DNA of 18,949 nt, from contig CABSNF010000042.1 of assembly GCA_902478995.1 (NCBI GenBank), positions 1 to 18,949 on the forward strand, written 5' to 3'. Source of the DNA: an uncultured Collinsella sp. Its GTDB lineage: Bacteria > Actinomycetota > Coriobacteriia > Coriobacteriales > Coriobacteriaceae. Under the pieces are notes generated by a model. The model saw only the letters and a list, made by a program, of their open reading frames with translations. It was not told the DNA's origin and ran no database searches. Positions 1 to 7,542 of the stretch are shown here, piece by piece. The position numbers were made by a program, and so were the translations under genes. Position 1 is the first letter of the stretch. Each line of letters starts with the position of its first letter.

Positions 1-46
1 AGATCGCTCAGTGTCTCGTGGGCTCGGAGATGTGTATAAGAGACAG
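1..46 (+). other. Illumina Nextera adapter and index read-through (not genomic)
   Basis: Positions 28-46 are the 19-nt Tn5 mosaic end used in Nextera libraries. Positions 13-27 are the rest of the Nextera read-2 transposase adapter. Positions 5-12 (CGCTCAGT) sit where the 8-nt i7 index belongs, and positions 1-4 (AGAT) match the end of the P7 primer. Translation gives the familiar artefact peptides MSRGLGDVYKRQ on the plus strand and SLIHISEPTRH on the minus strand. This is untrimmed library sequence at a contig end, and nothing in it should be annotated as biology. Confidence 0.97.
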
Positions 47-1939
47 ATCCGTAACCATCCCGAGGCAAGCGTTACCGACCTGCCCGGCATCTATTCGCTG
101 TCTCCGTACACGGGCGAAGAGATCGTCAGCCGCCAATTCATCTTGGACGAAAATCCCGACGCCATCATCGATATCATCGACGCCACCAACATCGAGCGCA
201 ACCTGTACCTGACACTGCAGCTCATGGAGCTTGACCGTCCTATGGTCATCGCGCTCAACATGATGGACGAGGTGACCGCCAACGGCGGTGCCGTAGACGT
301 CAACTTGCTCGAGAGCCTGTTGGGCGTGCCCGTTGTCCCCATTAGCGCTGCCCGCAACGAGGGCATCGGCGAGCTGGTGGACCACGCCCTGCACGTGGCG
401 CGGTTCCGCGAGCGCCCTGGTCGCCTGGACTTTTGCGCGCCCGACGGTCCGGACGGCGGTGCGCTGCATCGCTGCATCCACGGTATTGCTAACCTGATCG
501 AGGACCATGCCGTGACGGCGCACATCCCGGTGCGCTTTGCGGCGACCAAGCTGGTCGAGGGCGATGAGCTGGTAACCGAGGCGCTTCACCTGGATCGCAA
601 TGAGCTCGACGCTATCGAGCACATCATCACCCAGATGGAGGGCGAGGCCGGCACCGACCGCCTATCTGCGCTGGCCGATATGCGTTTTAGCTTTATCGGC
701 GACGTGTGCGGGCGTTGCGTCGTCAAGCCGCACGAGAGCCGCGAGCACGTGCGCTCCGTCAAGATTGACCGCATCCTGACAGGTCGTTACACAGCCATTC
801 CGGCGTTTCTGGTGATCATGGGCCTCGTCTTTTGGCTGACGTTTGGCGTGATCGGCGCGGCGTTGCAGGGACTCATGGAGGACGGTATCGCTGCCATCAT
901 CGCCTCGGCCGATGCGGGCCTCAAGGCGTTCGGTACCAACGACGTGGTGCGCTCGCTGGCTGTCGACGGCGTGCTTACGGGCGTGGGCAGTGTGCTGACC
1001 TTCCTGCCGATTATCGTCGTGCTCTTTTTGTTCCTCTCCATTCTGGAAGACTCCGGATACATGGCGCGCGTGGCCTTTGTCATGGATAAGGTGTTGCGTC
1101 GCTTTGGCCTGTCGGGCCGCAGCTTCGTGCCCATGCTCGTCGGTTTTGGCTGCACCGTGCCGGCTATCATGTCGACCCGTACGCTCCCATCCGAGCACGA
1201 CCGCAAGATGACGGTCATGCTCACGCCGTTTATGAGCTGTTCAGCCAAGTTGCCGGTTTACGGCTTGCTGTGCGGGGCGTTTTTCCCGCAGGCGACGGTT
1301 CCCGCCATGGTCTCGCTCTATCTGATCGGTATCGTGGTCGGCTGCATCGCGGCTTTGGTGCTCAACCGCACGGCATTTAAGGGCGACCCGGTGCCGTTTA
1401 TCATGGAGCTTCCCAATTACCGCCTACCGAGCGTCAAGACGACGGTGATGCTGGCATGGGATAAGGCCAAGGACTTCATCACCAAGGCCTTTACCATTAT
1501 CTTTGCCGCTACGGTGGTCATCTGGTTCCTTCAGACGTTCGATATCCGCTTTAACGTGGTCGCCGACCAGTCGCAAAGCCTGCTTGCCGGTCTGGGTAGC
1601 ATCATCGCGCCGGTGTTGGCCCCGCTCGGTTTTGGCGACTGGCGCGCATCCACGGCGCTCGTCACCGGACTTATTGCCAAGGAGAGCGTCATCTCGACGC
1701 TCACGGTGCTTTTGGGCGCAACGTCGCCCGCGGCGCTGTCGACCATGTTTTCGCCGTTTACCGCCTACGTGTTCTTGGTCTTTACGCTGCTGTACCCGCC
1801 TTGCGTGGCGTCCATCGGCGCCGTCAAGAGCGAGTTGGGCGCGCGCTATGCCGTGGCCGTATTCGCGTTTCAGGTGACGGTCGCCTGGATCGTGGCGTTT
1901 GCCGTGCATTCGGCGGGCATATTGCTGGGGTTGGCTTAG
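47..1939 (+). CDS. feoB: Ferrous iron transport protein B (FeoB), 5'-truncated
   Basis: FeoB is the inner-membrane Fe(II) transporter, with an N-terminal G-protein domain and a polytopic membrane domain. The 630 residues here start just before the G3 motif (DLPGIYSLSPYTGEE). A G4-like NMMD and a G5-like SA follow. G1 (GxxxxGKT) and about 50 N-terminal residues are missing because the contig ends in adapter sequence, not because the gene is broken. The membrane domain has the family gate motifs GFGCTVPAIMSTRTL and PFMSCSAKLPVYG (about nt 1143-1265), then LIAKESVISTL and LLYPPCVASIGAVKSE near the C terminus. The open frame continues upstream to nt 11, but those 12 codons are adapter-derived. 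A feoA partner is usual upstream of feoB, but that DNA is absent. Identification is firm; the start is unknown. Confidence 0.95.
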   Translation: MRNHPEASVTDLPGIYSLSPYTGEEIVSRQFILDENPDAIIDIIDATNIERNLYLTLQLMELDRPMVIALNMMDEVTANGGAVDVNLLESLLGVPVVPISAARNEGIGELVDHALHVARFRERPGRLDFCAPDGPDGGALHRCIHGIANLIEDHAVTAHIPVRFAATKLVEGDELVTEALHLDRNELDAIEHIITQMEGEAGTDRLSALADMRFSFIGDVCGRCVVKPHESREHVRSVKIDRILTGRYTAIPAFLVIMGLVFWLTFGVIGAALQGLMEDGIAAIIASADAGLKAFGTNDVVRSLAVDGVLTGVGSVLTFLPIIVVLFLFLSILEDSGYMARVAFVMDKVLRRFGLSGRSFVPMLVGFGCTVPAIMSTRTLPSEHDRKMTVMLTPFMSCSAKLPVYGLLCGAFFPQATVPAMVSLYLIGIVVGCIAALVLNRTAFKGDPVPFIMELPNYRLPSVKTTVMLAWDKAKDFITKAFTIIFAATVVIWFLQTFDIRFNVVADQSQSLLAGLGSIIAPVLAPLGFGDWRASTALVTGLIAKESVISTLTVLLGATSPAALSTMFSPFTAYVFLVFTLLYPPCVASIGAVKSELGARYAVAVFAFQVTVAWIVAFAVHSAGILLGLA

Positions 1940-1981
1940 TTATTTATTGACGGCGCAACCTCTGTGTTTTGAGTTGATTTC

Positions 1982-2020
1982 GGCCCCGTATCTGTACTGA
2001 CGGATGCGGGGCCCTTGCTA
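1982..2020 (+). terminator. Hairpin after feoB, possible weak terminator
   Basis: An 11-bp stem (1982-1992 with 2003-2013, one G-U pair) lies 43 nt after the feoB stop. Only a poor T-rich tail follows (CTTGCTATATAAT), so it may be a weak intrinsic terminator. Its 3' arm overlaps the spacer of the putative promoter for the next gene. Confidence 0.45.
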
Positions 2021-2026
2021 TATAAT
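1997..2026 (+). promoter_or_regulatory. Candidate sigma-70-type promoter for the MFS gene
   Basis: A perfect TATAAT -10 box lies at 2021-2026. CTGACG at 1997-2002 matches the -35 consensus in 4 of 6 positions, with an 18-bp spacer. It is 34 nt upstream of the chosen ATG, giving a short 5' leader. The -35 is only moderate and lies within the hairpin described above. Confidence 0.55.
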
Positions 2027-2059
2027 CGCCTCCGCTCATAACGATTGGAGACGTTATAT

Positions 2060-3256
2060 ATGACTCAGACAAGGCAAGACGGCATCACGCTCAAGCAGTG
2101 GCTCCCGCTTATCGGGCTCACCTGCTGCGCGTTCGTGTTCAACACGTCGGAGTTCATGCCCATCGGCCTTCTGACTGATATTGCCGCGTCGTTCTCGCTC
2201 ACCGAGGCTCAGGCCGGCATCATGATCTCGGTCTATGCCTGGGGCGTCATGCTGCTGTCGTTGCCGCTCATGGTGTTCGCTTCGCGCTTTGAGTTCAAGC
2301 GGATGCTGCTGGGCGTGCTGGCCGTGTTTTCGTTGGGCCAGTTTCTGTCCGCTGTGGCGCCGACTTATCCCATCCTAGTCTGCGCGCGCCTGGTGGTCGC
2401 CTGCGCACATGCCGTGTTCTGGTCGGTCGCCTCGATCATGGCGTCGCGACTGGTTGACACACGCCATGGGGCGCTCGCCATCAGCATGATCGCCACGGGC
2501 TCTTCCATCGCACAGATCTTCGGCCTGCCGCTCGGCCGCGCCATTGGCCTGGCCGTGGGCTGGCGTATGACGTTTGCCGTGGTCGGAGCGCTGTCTGCTG
2601 TCGCGGTCGTCTACCAGGCCACGGTGTTTCCCACCATGCCAGCGGGCGAGCGTTTTACGCTCAAGCAGCTGCCCGAGCTGCTCAAGAACCCGTTCCTCAT
2701 CGCGCTCTATGTGGTCACGGTGTTCATGGCGACCGGCTATTACGCGGGCTATAGCTATATCGAGCCTTTTCTGGCTCAGGTCGCGCACGTCGACGCAAGC
2801 GCTATCACCATGACGCTGACGGCGTTCGGCTGCTCTGGTCTGCTCGGAAGTTGGCTGTTCGGCCGCCTGTTCGACGGGCACCGGTTCCCGTTTCTCGCGA
2901 TTACGCTCTCCGGAGTACCGGTCGCCTTGCTGCTTATGGGTCCTGCCGCGTCGTCGCTCGCCGCGGTTCTCGCTGTTTGCGCGCTGTGGGGTTGCTGCGC
3001 CACGGCCTTTAACGTGGCGTTTCAGGCCGAGCTCATCAAGTACACGCCGGCGGACTCGTCGGCCGTCGCCATGTCGATCTTCTCGGGCCTGTTCAACCTC
3101 GGTATCGGCACGGGTACCGCGATCGGCGGAGCCGTGGTTTCGGGCCCCGGTATCGCCTGGATCGGCTGCGCAGGTGGCGCAATCGCCGTCGTGGGCGTCA
3201 TCCTCGCCATCACCGTACTGTTCCCAGCCATCCGCCGCGCCAAGCCCGTCGCCTAA
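2060..3256 (+). CDS. MFS efflux transporter, SotB-like (DHA1 family)
   Basis: This is a 398-residue polytopic membrane protein with about 12 hydrophobic segments, the usual length for drug/sugar:H+ antiporters of the major facilitator superfamily. Family features are FNTSEFMPIGLLTDIA (27-42), AHAVFWS (116-122), GLPLGR (155-160) followed by GWRMTF, and YSYIEPF (231-237). I recognise the same layout in E. coli SotB (YdeA), which exports sugars such as arabinose or IPTG. The substrate here cannot be read from sequence. The frame opens at an earlier TTG (2045), but that overlaps the GGAG ribosome binding site (2047-2050), which is correctly spaced (9 nt) from the ATG at 2060. It appears monocistronic, with its own promoter upstream and a large inverted repeat downstream. 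Family is firm; SotB-type substrate is inference. Confidence 0.88.
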   Translation: MTQTRQDGITLKQWLPLIGLTCCAFVFNTSEFMPIGLLTDIAASFSLTEAQAGIMISVYAWGVMLLSLPLMVFASRFEFKRMLLGVLAVFSLGQFLSAVAPTYPILVCARLVVACAHAVFWSVASIMASRLVDTRHGALAISMIATGSSIAQIFGLPLGRAIGLAVGWRMTFAVVGALSAVAVVYQATVFPTMPAGERFTLKQLPELLKNPFLIALYVVTVFMATGYYAGYSYIEPFLAQVAHVDASAITMTLTAFGCSGLLGSWLFGRLFDGHRFPFLAITLSGVPVALLLMGPAASSLAAVLAVCALWGCCATAFNVAFQAELIKYTPADSSAVAMSIFSGLFNLGIGTGTAIGGAVVSGPGIAWIGCAGGAIAVVGVILAITVLFPAIRRAKPVA

Positions 3257-3271
3257 TCACGCCCCCTCATC

Positions 3272-3338
3272 AGTTGCGGTGGAATAGTTCCTGTTTAAGG
3301 CCTCTGAAGGCCCAGGCAGGAACTATTCCACCGCAACT
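3272..3338. repeat. Perfect 22-bp inverted repeat with nested inner hairpin
   Basis: Arms 3272-3293 and 3317-3338 are perfect reverse complements over 22 bp, with a 23-nt centre. Inside lies a second hairpin, GGCCT (3299-3303), CTGA, AGGCC (3308-3312). The sequence TATTTTGG follows the right arm, so it could terminate MFS transcription. The arms are longer and more A/T-containing than most intrinsic terminators. A dispersed palindromic repeat is an equally good reading. Confidence 0.85.
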
Positions 3339-3409
3339 TATTTTGGGGAAGAGGATACAAGCTGGGCATACAATGGATGTCGTTGTGTTGAGCTTACCGG
3401 GAGGTTGCT

Positions 3410-4786
3410 ATGTGGGCATACGAGACGGCGTTCTATCAGATCTATCCGCTGGGCTTTTGCGGAGCTCCGCGCGAAAACGCCGCCCCCGTTGCCGAGGATG
3501 AGCTCGCCCAAGCTGCCGGCACTGCACCCAACCCCGATGCCCCCATCATGAAGATTGCCCAATGGGCCGACTACCTGCAGGAACTCGGCGTTGGCGCTGT
3601 GCTCATCAACCCGCCGCTCGAGTCCGATAGCCACGGCTACGATACGCGCAGCCTGCGCCATATCGACCGCCGCCTGGGCGGGGATGCCGACTTTGCCGCC
3701 GTGTGCGACACACTGCATGCCCACGGCATCCACGTGGTGCTCGATGCCGTCTTCAACCACGTCGGTCGCGGCTTTTGGGCCTTCCGCGATGTGCAGGAGC
3801 GCAAGTGGGATTCGCCGTACAAGGATTGGTTTCACATCAGTTTTGACGGCGATTCCTGCTATGGCGATGGCTTTTGGTACGAGGGCTGGGAGGGCCATTT
3901 TGAGCTCGTGAAGCTCAACCTGCAAAACCCCGCCGTGGTCGACTACCTGCTCGAGTCAGTGCGCCGCTGGGCCGAGGTCTTTGGCGTCGACGGCCTGCGC
4001 CTGGACGTTGCCTATATGCTCGACCGCGACTTTATGCGCCGCCTGCACGCCTTTACCCGTGAGCTCAAGCCCGACTTTGTGCTGATCGGCGAGACGCTCC
4101 ACGGCGACTACAACCAGATCGTCAACGAAGAGATGCTCGACTCCTGTACCAACTACGAGTGCTACAAGGGCCTGTACTCTAGCTTTAACTCGGTCAATAT
4201 GTTCGAGATCGCGCACTCGCTGCACCGTCAGTTTGGCGGCGACCCCTGGTGCATCTACCGCGGCAAGCACCTGCTGTCGTTTGTCGACAACCACGACGTG
4301 CCGCGCCTGGCGAGCATCCTGACGGACAAGTCCTGCCTGCGCCCCGCCTACGGCATGCTCTTTGGAATGCCGGGCATTCCGTGCGTCTACTACGGTAGCG
4401 AGTGGGGGATTACTGGCGAAAAGGGCGGCTCCGATGGCGATTGGGCGCTGCGACCTGCGCTCGATGAGCCTGCGCCCAACGAGCTGACGGCCTTCATCAA
4501 ACAGCTCGCGCACCTGCGTTCGGCAAACGACGCGGCGGCCCGGGCCCTCAACTATGGTGCCTATCGCAACGTGGTGATTCAGAACAAGCAGCTGCTGTTC
4601 GAGCGCGCCTGCGACGACGCGACGGTGCTCGTGGCGGTCAATGCCGTGAACGAGCCCTACACCTTTGGAGCCGGCGAACTCAGCGGCTCCTTCGTCGATC
4701 TGCTTGCCGACGATGCGCCCACGGTCGAGCTGACAGGCTCCCTTGAACTTGCGCCCTACGAAGTGCGCTATCTGTTGAGGGCCTAG
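3410..4786 (+). CDS. GH13 alpha-amylase-family glycoside hydrolase
   Basis: The 458-residue protein has a (beta/alpha)8 catalytic fold of glycoside hydrolase family 13, which acts on alpha-glucosidic bonds in starch, maltodextrin or related oligosaccharides. All four conserved regions are present: DAVFNH (112-117), GLRLDVA with the expected nucleophile D199, LIGE with acid/base E228, and FVDNHD with D296. A short C-terminal beta domain follows (about 380-458). There is no signal peptide, so it is probably cytoplasmic and acts on imported maltodextrins. There is no N-terminal CBM34-type domain as in classical neopullulanases/cyclomaltodextrinases. GGGAGG at 3399-3404 sets the start. TACAAT at 3369-3374 could be a -10 box but lacks a clear -35. 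The exact substrate is not determinable here. A DNA glycosylase gene follows after 3 nt. Confidence 0.92.
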   Translation: MWAYETAFYQIYPLGFCGAPRENAAPVAEDELAQAAGTAPNPDAPIMKIAQWADYLQELGVGAVLINPPLESDSHGYDTRSLRHIDRRLGGDADFAAVCDTLHAHGIHVVLDAVFNHVGRGFWAFRDVQERKWDSPYKDWFHISFDGDSCYGDGFWYEGWEGHFELVKLNLQNPAVVDYLLESVRRWAEVFGVDGLRLDVAYMLDRDFMRRLHAFTRELKPDFVLIGETLHGDYNQIVNEEMLDSCTNYECYKGLYSSFNSVNMFEIAHSLHRQFGGDPWCIYRGKHLLSFVDNHDVPRLASILTDKSCLRPAYGMLFGMPGIPCVYYGSEWGITGEKGGSDGDWALRPALDEPAPNELTAFIKQLAHLRSANDAAARALNYGAYRNVVIQNKQLLFERACDDATVLVAVNAVNEPYTFGAGELSGSFVDLLADDAPTVELTGSLELAPYEVRYLLRA

Positions 4787-4789
4787 CTC

Positions 4790-5353
4790 GTGGCCGCGCC
4801 GGACGAGGGCTATCAACATATTGAGCATGGGTTTGAACCCGTGTTTGACGAGCACTCGCGCGTTTTGGTGCTCGGGTCGTTTCCCTCGGTGCTTTCGCGT
4901 GCCAATGCCTTTTATTACGGTAACCCTCAGAATCGCTTTTGGCGCGTGATGGCCGCATGCCTCGGTGTGCCCGTGCCGCCCAACGAGGGCGACCCTTTGG
5001 CAAGCGGTGAGCCTGCGACGCTCGACGCCTCGATTGTCGCCAAGCGCTCCATGCTGCTGAACGGCGGCGTGGCCCTGTGGGACGTGATCGAGAGCTGTGA
5101 CATTAAGGGCTCAAGTGACGCGAGCATTCGCAACGTTGTGCCGGCACATATCGAGCGCATTGCGGGCAATGCGCCTATTGAGCAGGTGGTATGCAACGGA
5201 GGTACAGCTGGCCGGCTCTACAAGCGCTATCTACAAGAACGCACCGGGCTGCCCGCCATCGTCCTGCCCTCGACGAGTCCCGCCAATGCCGCCTGGCGTC
5301 TGGAGCGTCTTGTTGAGCGTTGGCACGAAGCCGTTGACTGGGCCGCTCTCTAA
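4790..5353 (+). CDS. DNA-deoxyinosine (hypoxanthine) glycosylase, UDG superfamily
   Basis: The 187-residue protein resembles family 6 of the uracil-DNA glycosylase superfamily, which removes deaminated bases, chiefly hypoxanthine, from DNA as the first step of base-excision repair. Visible motifs are VLVLGSFPS (25-33), FYYGNPQNRFW (41-51), CNGGTAG (135-141) and LPSTSPANA (159-167). The first and last match the two active-site loops of the superfamily. The start is GTG, set by GAGGG at 4777-4781 with 8-nt spacing, inside the end of the GH13 gene. Only 3 nt separate the stop and start, so the two are probably co-transcribed, although their functions are unrelated. Its stop lies 1 bp from the stop of the convergent minus-strand gene, leaving no room for a terminator. 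Substrate preference is inferred from family resemblance. Confidence 0.85.
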   Translation: MAAPDEGYQHIEHGFEPVFDEHSRVLVLGSFPSVLSRANAFYYGNPQNRFWRVMAACLGVPVPPNEGDPLASGEPATLDASIVAKRSMLLNGGVALWDVIESCDIKGSSDASIRNVVPAHIERIAGNAPIEQVVCNGGTAGRLYKRYLQERTGLPAIVLPSTSPANAAWRLERLVERWHEAVDWAAL

Positions 5354-5354
5354 T

Positions 5355-6017
5355 TTAGATATCTGATTGGGCGCGGGCGCCGAGGCGTTTCAGAACGCCT
5401 CGCCAGATCAGCGCGGGCACGGCTGGCTCGGCGCAAACCATGCCGTCGACGTTGACGTTGACGGCATTGCCGCCGCCAAGTCGCTGCGCATGCTCGACGG
5501 AGCAGCCCATGCGAACGGCGCCTACGAGCTTGTCCATCGCTTCGGAAAATGGCCGGCGCAAGAGGCCCATACGCGGGGAGTGGCGAAGCGCCGCAATACC
5601 GCTGCCGGCACAGACGACAACGCCGCCACACCACAATTGGTCATGGCGCTCACATGCCTTGTGCAGACGAACGGCGGTCCCGCGCGCCTGCTTAGCGCCC
5701 TCTTGTGCGGCTCGAATCGCGGCATAGACGCGCGTTCCCGTACCGCCAAAGCGTTCAAGCGCCTGCTCGATAGCTGTCAACGTCTCATCGTCAGCCACAT
5801 CTTCAATGGCCAGCACGATGCCATCGGCAACGCTGCCGGCATCATCCGTCTCCAAATCAACCGGGCGGGGGAGCGCGGTGCCGGAAAGCTGAGCATAGGC
5901 GGCGATGGCATCCTGCAGGTCCCAGAGCAAAAACTCAAGATCGGCGCTATTGGGAATGCTGATATACGCAATGGTCTGCAACGTTTTTGGTACATCGCCG
6001 CGCGCGATCGTCTCCAT
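5355..6017 (-). CDS. Conserved-looking protein of unknown function (220 aa)
   Basis: I do not recognise this protein. It is soluble, with no signal peptide or membrane segment. Hydrophobic strand-like stretches alternate with helices: GIVLAIEDV, TRVYAAIRAA, and GGVVVCAGSGIAALRHSPRMG near residues 130-150. The last could be a flavodoxin- or Rossmann-like phosphate-binding turn, but that is only a guess. The strand choice is supported by a strong AAAGGAGG on the minus strand (6022-6029), 4 nt before the ATG at 6017. An overlapping plus-strand frame (5367-6062) has only a TTG start without a ribosome binding site. The gene is divergent from the aminotransferase (93-bp shared upstream region) and convergent with the glycosylase. 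Confidence 0.7.
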   Translation of the reverse strand: METIARGDVPKTLQTIAYISIPNSADLEFLLWDLQDAIAAYAQLSGTALPRPVDLETDDAGSVADGIVLAIEDVADDETLTAIEQALERFGGTGTRVYAAIRAAQEGAKQARGTAVRLHKACERHDQLWCGGVVVCAGSGIAALRHSPRMGLLRRPFSEAMDKLVGAVRMGCSVEHAQRLGGGNAVNVNVDGMVCAEPAVPALIWRGVLKRLGARAQSDI

Positions 6018-6110
6018 GCCGCCTCCTTTCCGGTTGGTTTCCGTTTAGGTTACACCGTCTGACGGCGCCCCGCCGCGCTATCCTAGTGCAACCCTTACGA
6101 AAGGAATGCC

Positions 6111-7247
6111 ATGCGTCTGCCCATGAATACCTCGCTTGCCACGCTCAAGCCCTCCGGCATCCGTCGGATTAACGCGCTCGCTGCCCAGCACCCAGGATGC
6201 ATTGCGCTCGCGCTCGGCGAGCCCGATTTTCCTACACCCGATGTGATTAGCGCCGAGGTGACGGCCGCGCTGGGCCGCGGCGACACGCACTATCCGCCCA
6301 ACAACGGCCGCCCCGCCCTGCGTGAGGCACTGTCTGCCTACATGGGGAACGCGGGCCTGGCGTTTTCGGCCGACGAGGTCATCCTGACCGACGGCGCGAC
6401 CGAGGCCCTGTCGGCAACATTCATGGCTATGCTCAACCCCGGCGACGAGGTCATTATCCCCACGCCGGCCTTTGGCCTGTACGAGAGCATCGTCGTGGCC
6501 AATCACGCCAAAGCGGTCTTTTTGGATACAGAGCCTTCGCAATTCCAGATTGACGAGGACGCACTTCGTGCCTGCGTAACGCCGGCGACCAAGGCTATCG
6601 TCATCTGCTCGCCCAACAATCCCACGGGATGCATCCTCGACGCGGCATCGCTCGACGCCGTGGCGCGCGTAGCGGAGCAGGCGGGCATCTACGTGGTCTG
6701 CGACGACGTATATAACCGCCTGGTCTACGTGGACGGCTACGAGCGCTTTGCCCAGCGCCACTCGGAGCTGCGCGAGCAGACGGTGGTCATCGAGAGCTTC
6801 TCCAAGCCCTGGGCCATGACCGGCTGGCGCTTGGGCTGGCTCGCAGCCGCGGCCCCCGTCATCGCCGAGATCGCAAAGGCCCACCAATACTTAGTATCGA
6901 GTGCCGTCTCCTTTGAGATAGACGCCGCAGCGCGAGCCCTGACCGTCGACCCAACCCCCATGCTCAAAGTCTACCGAGCCCGTCGCGAACGCGTGCTCGC
7001 AGCCTTAGACGCCATGGGCCTCGACGTAGTGGAACCGGCAGGAGCCTTCTACGCTTTCCCGAGCATCAAACAATTCGGCCTAATAAGCGAAGACTTCTGC
7101 ATCAAAGCCATCAAAGAAGCCAACGTAGCCCTAGTTCCGGGTGACTGCTTCGGCACCGAAGGCCACATCCGCCTAAGCTACTGCGTCTCCGACAAAGATC
7201 TGGACGAAGGCCTAAATCGCCTGTCCACCTTCATTTCAACCTTATAG
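6111..7247 (+). CDS. Pyridoxal-phosphate aminotransferase, class I/II (AspAT fold type I)
   Basis: This 378-residue cytoplasmic PLP enzyme transfers amino groups between amino acids and 2-oxo acids. Fold-type I landmarks are present: substrate-loop GEPDFPTP (36-43), SPNNPTG (167-173), CDDVYNRL with D198 expected at the PLP ring nitrogen, SFSKPWAMTGWRLGW with Schiff-base lysine K232 and phosphate-binding R240, and RLSY with R354 expected to bind the substrate carboxylate. The family resembles aspartate/aromatic/branched-chain aminotransferases; the specific substrate cannot be called. GAAAGGA at 6098-6104 lies 6 nt before the ATG. An in-frame ATG four codons later is less well placed. Codon use changes abruptly near nt 6890-6985: all 16 Glu codons before are GAG and all 6 after are GAA, suggesting a mosaic gene. 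Confidence 0.92.
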   Translation: MRLPMNTSLATLKPSGIRRINALAAQHPGCIALALGEPDFPTPDVISAEVTAALGRGDTHYPPNNGRPALREALSAYMGNAGLAFSADEVILTDGATEALSATFMAMLNPGDEVIIPTPAFGLYESIVVANHAKAVFLDTEPSQFQIDEDALRACVTPATKAIVICSPNNPTGCILDAASLDAVARVAEQAGIYVVCDDVYNRLVYVDGYERFAQRHSELREQTVVIESFSKPWAMTGWRLGWLAAAAPVIAEIAKAHQYLVSSAVSFEIDAAARALTVDPTPMLKVYRARRERVLAALDAMGLDVVEPAGAFYAFPSIKQFGLISEDFCIKAIKEANVALVPGDCFGTEGHIRLSYCVSDKDLDEGLNRLSTFISTL

Positions 7248-7295
7248 CCCAACGGGACGCAATACATCAGCCCACCGACCCAAGCATTATGAGTG

Positions 7296-7521
7296 GGGGC
7301 GTCAGCCAACGAAAACCCGGGCTGCCCAAAGTCAACGCAGGCACGCGCCGCCGAAGGCCGGGCGCAAGGTTTTCGTAGATTCCGCACGAGCCGGAAAGCA
7401 CTTAATGTGCTTTCCGAGCGAGCCCAGGACCTGACCGAGCGAAAACCTTGCGCCCGGCCTTCGGCGGCGCGGCCGGATGGTGGAATTGTGTGCAGCCCGG
7501 TTTTCCGTTGACCGACGCCGG
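7296..7521. repeat. 226-bp nested inverted-repeat element
   Basis: The core arms 7344-7375 and 7440-7471 are perfect reverse complements over 32 bp. The 64-nt centre holds another palindrome: 9-bp arms 7393-7401 and 7407-7415 around TTAAT, extendable by one pair. Outside the core, 7296-7325 pairs imperfectly with about 7492-7521 (shared GGCGTC, CAACG, AAAACC and GGGCTGC blocks). Short frames in both directions across it encode similar peptides (RAAEGRAQGFR) simply because it is palindromic; none has a ribosome binding site. It may be a MITE-like or dispersed palindromic repeat. The right outer arm runs into the rplJ promoter. Confidence 0.85.
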
Positions 7522-7536
7522 GGTCCCCGCCATAAT
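7508..7536 (+). promoter_or_regulatory. Probable rplJ-rplL promoter
   Basis: TTGACC at 7508-7513 and CATAAT at 7531-7536 are separated by an ideal 17 bp and match the sigma-70 consensus in 5 of 6 positions each. The predicted start is near 7543, just before the L10 leader. The -35 box lies inside the right outer arm of the inverted-repeat element. Confidence 0.75.
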
Positions 7537-7542
7537 ACTTTC

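Noticed and set aside
11..622. Short open frames through positions 11-212 (plus) and 8-622 (minus)
   Set aside because: They begin or end in adapter sequence (MGSEMCIRDR, SLIHISEPTRH) and are antisense or out of frame with feoB.
2045..2059. TTG start for the MFS gene adding METLY
   Set aside because: The TTG overlaps the GGAG ribosome binding site that serves the ATG at 2060.
5367..6062. 231-codon plus-strand open frame overlapping the unknown minus-strand gene
   Set aside because: It has a TTG start with no ribosome binding site and starts 14 nt after the glycosylase stop. The minus-strand frame has a strong AAAGGAGG and an ATG.
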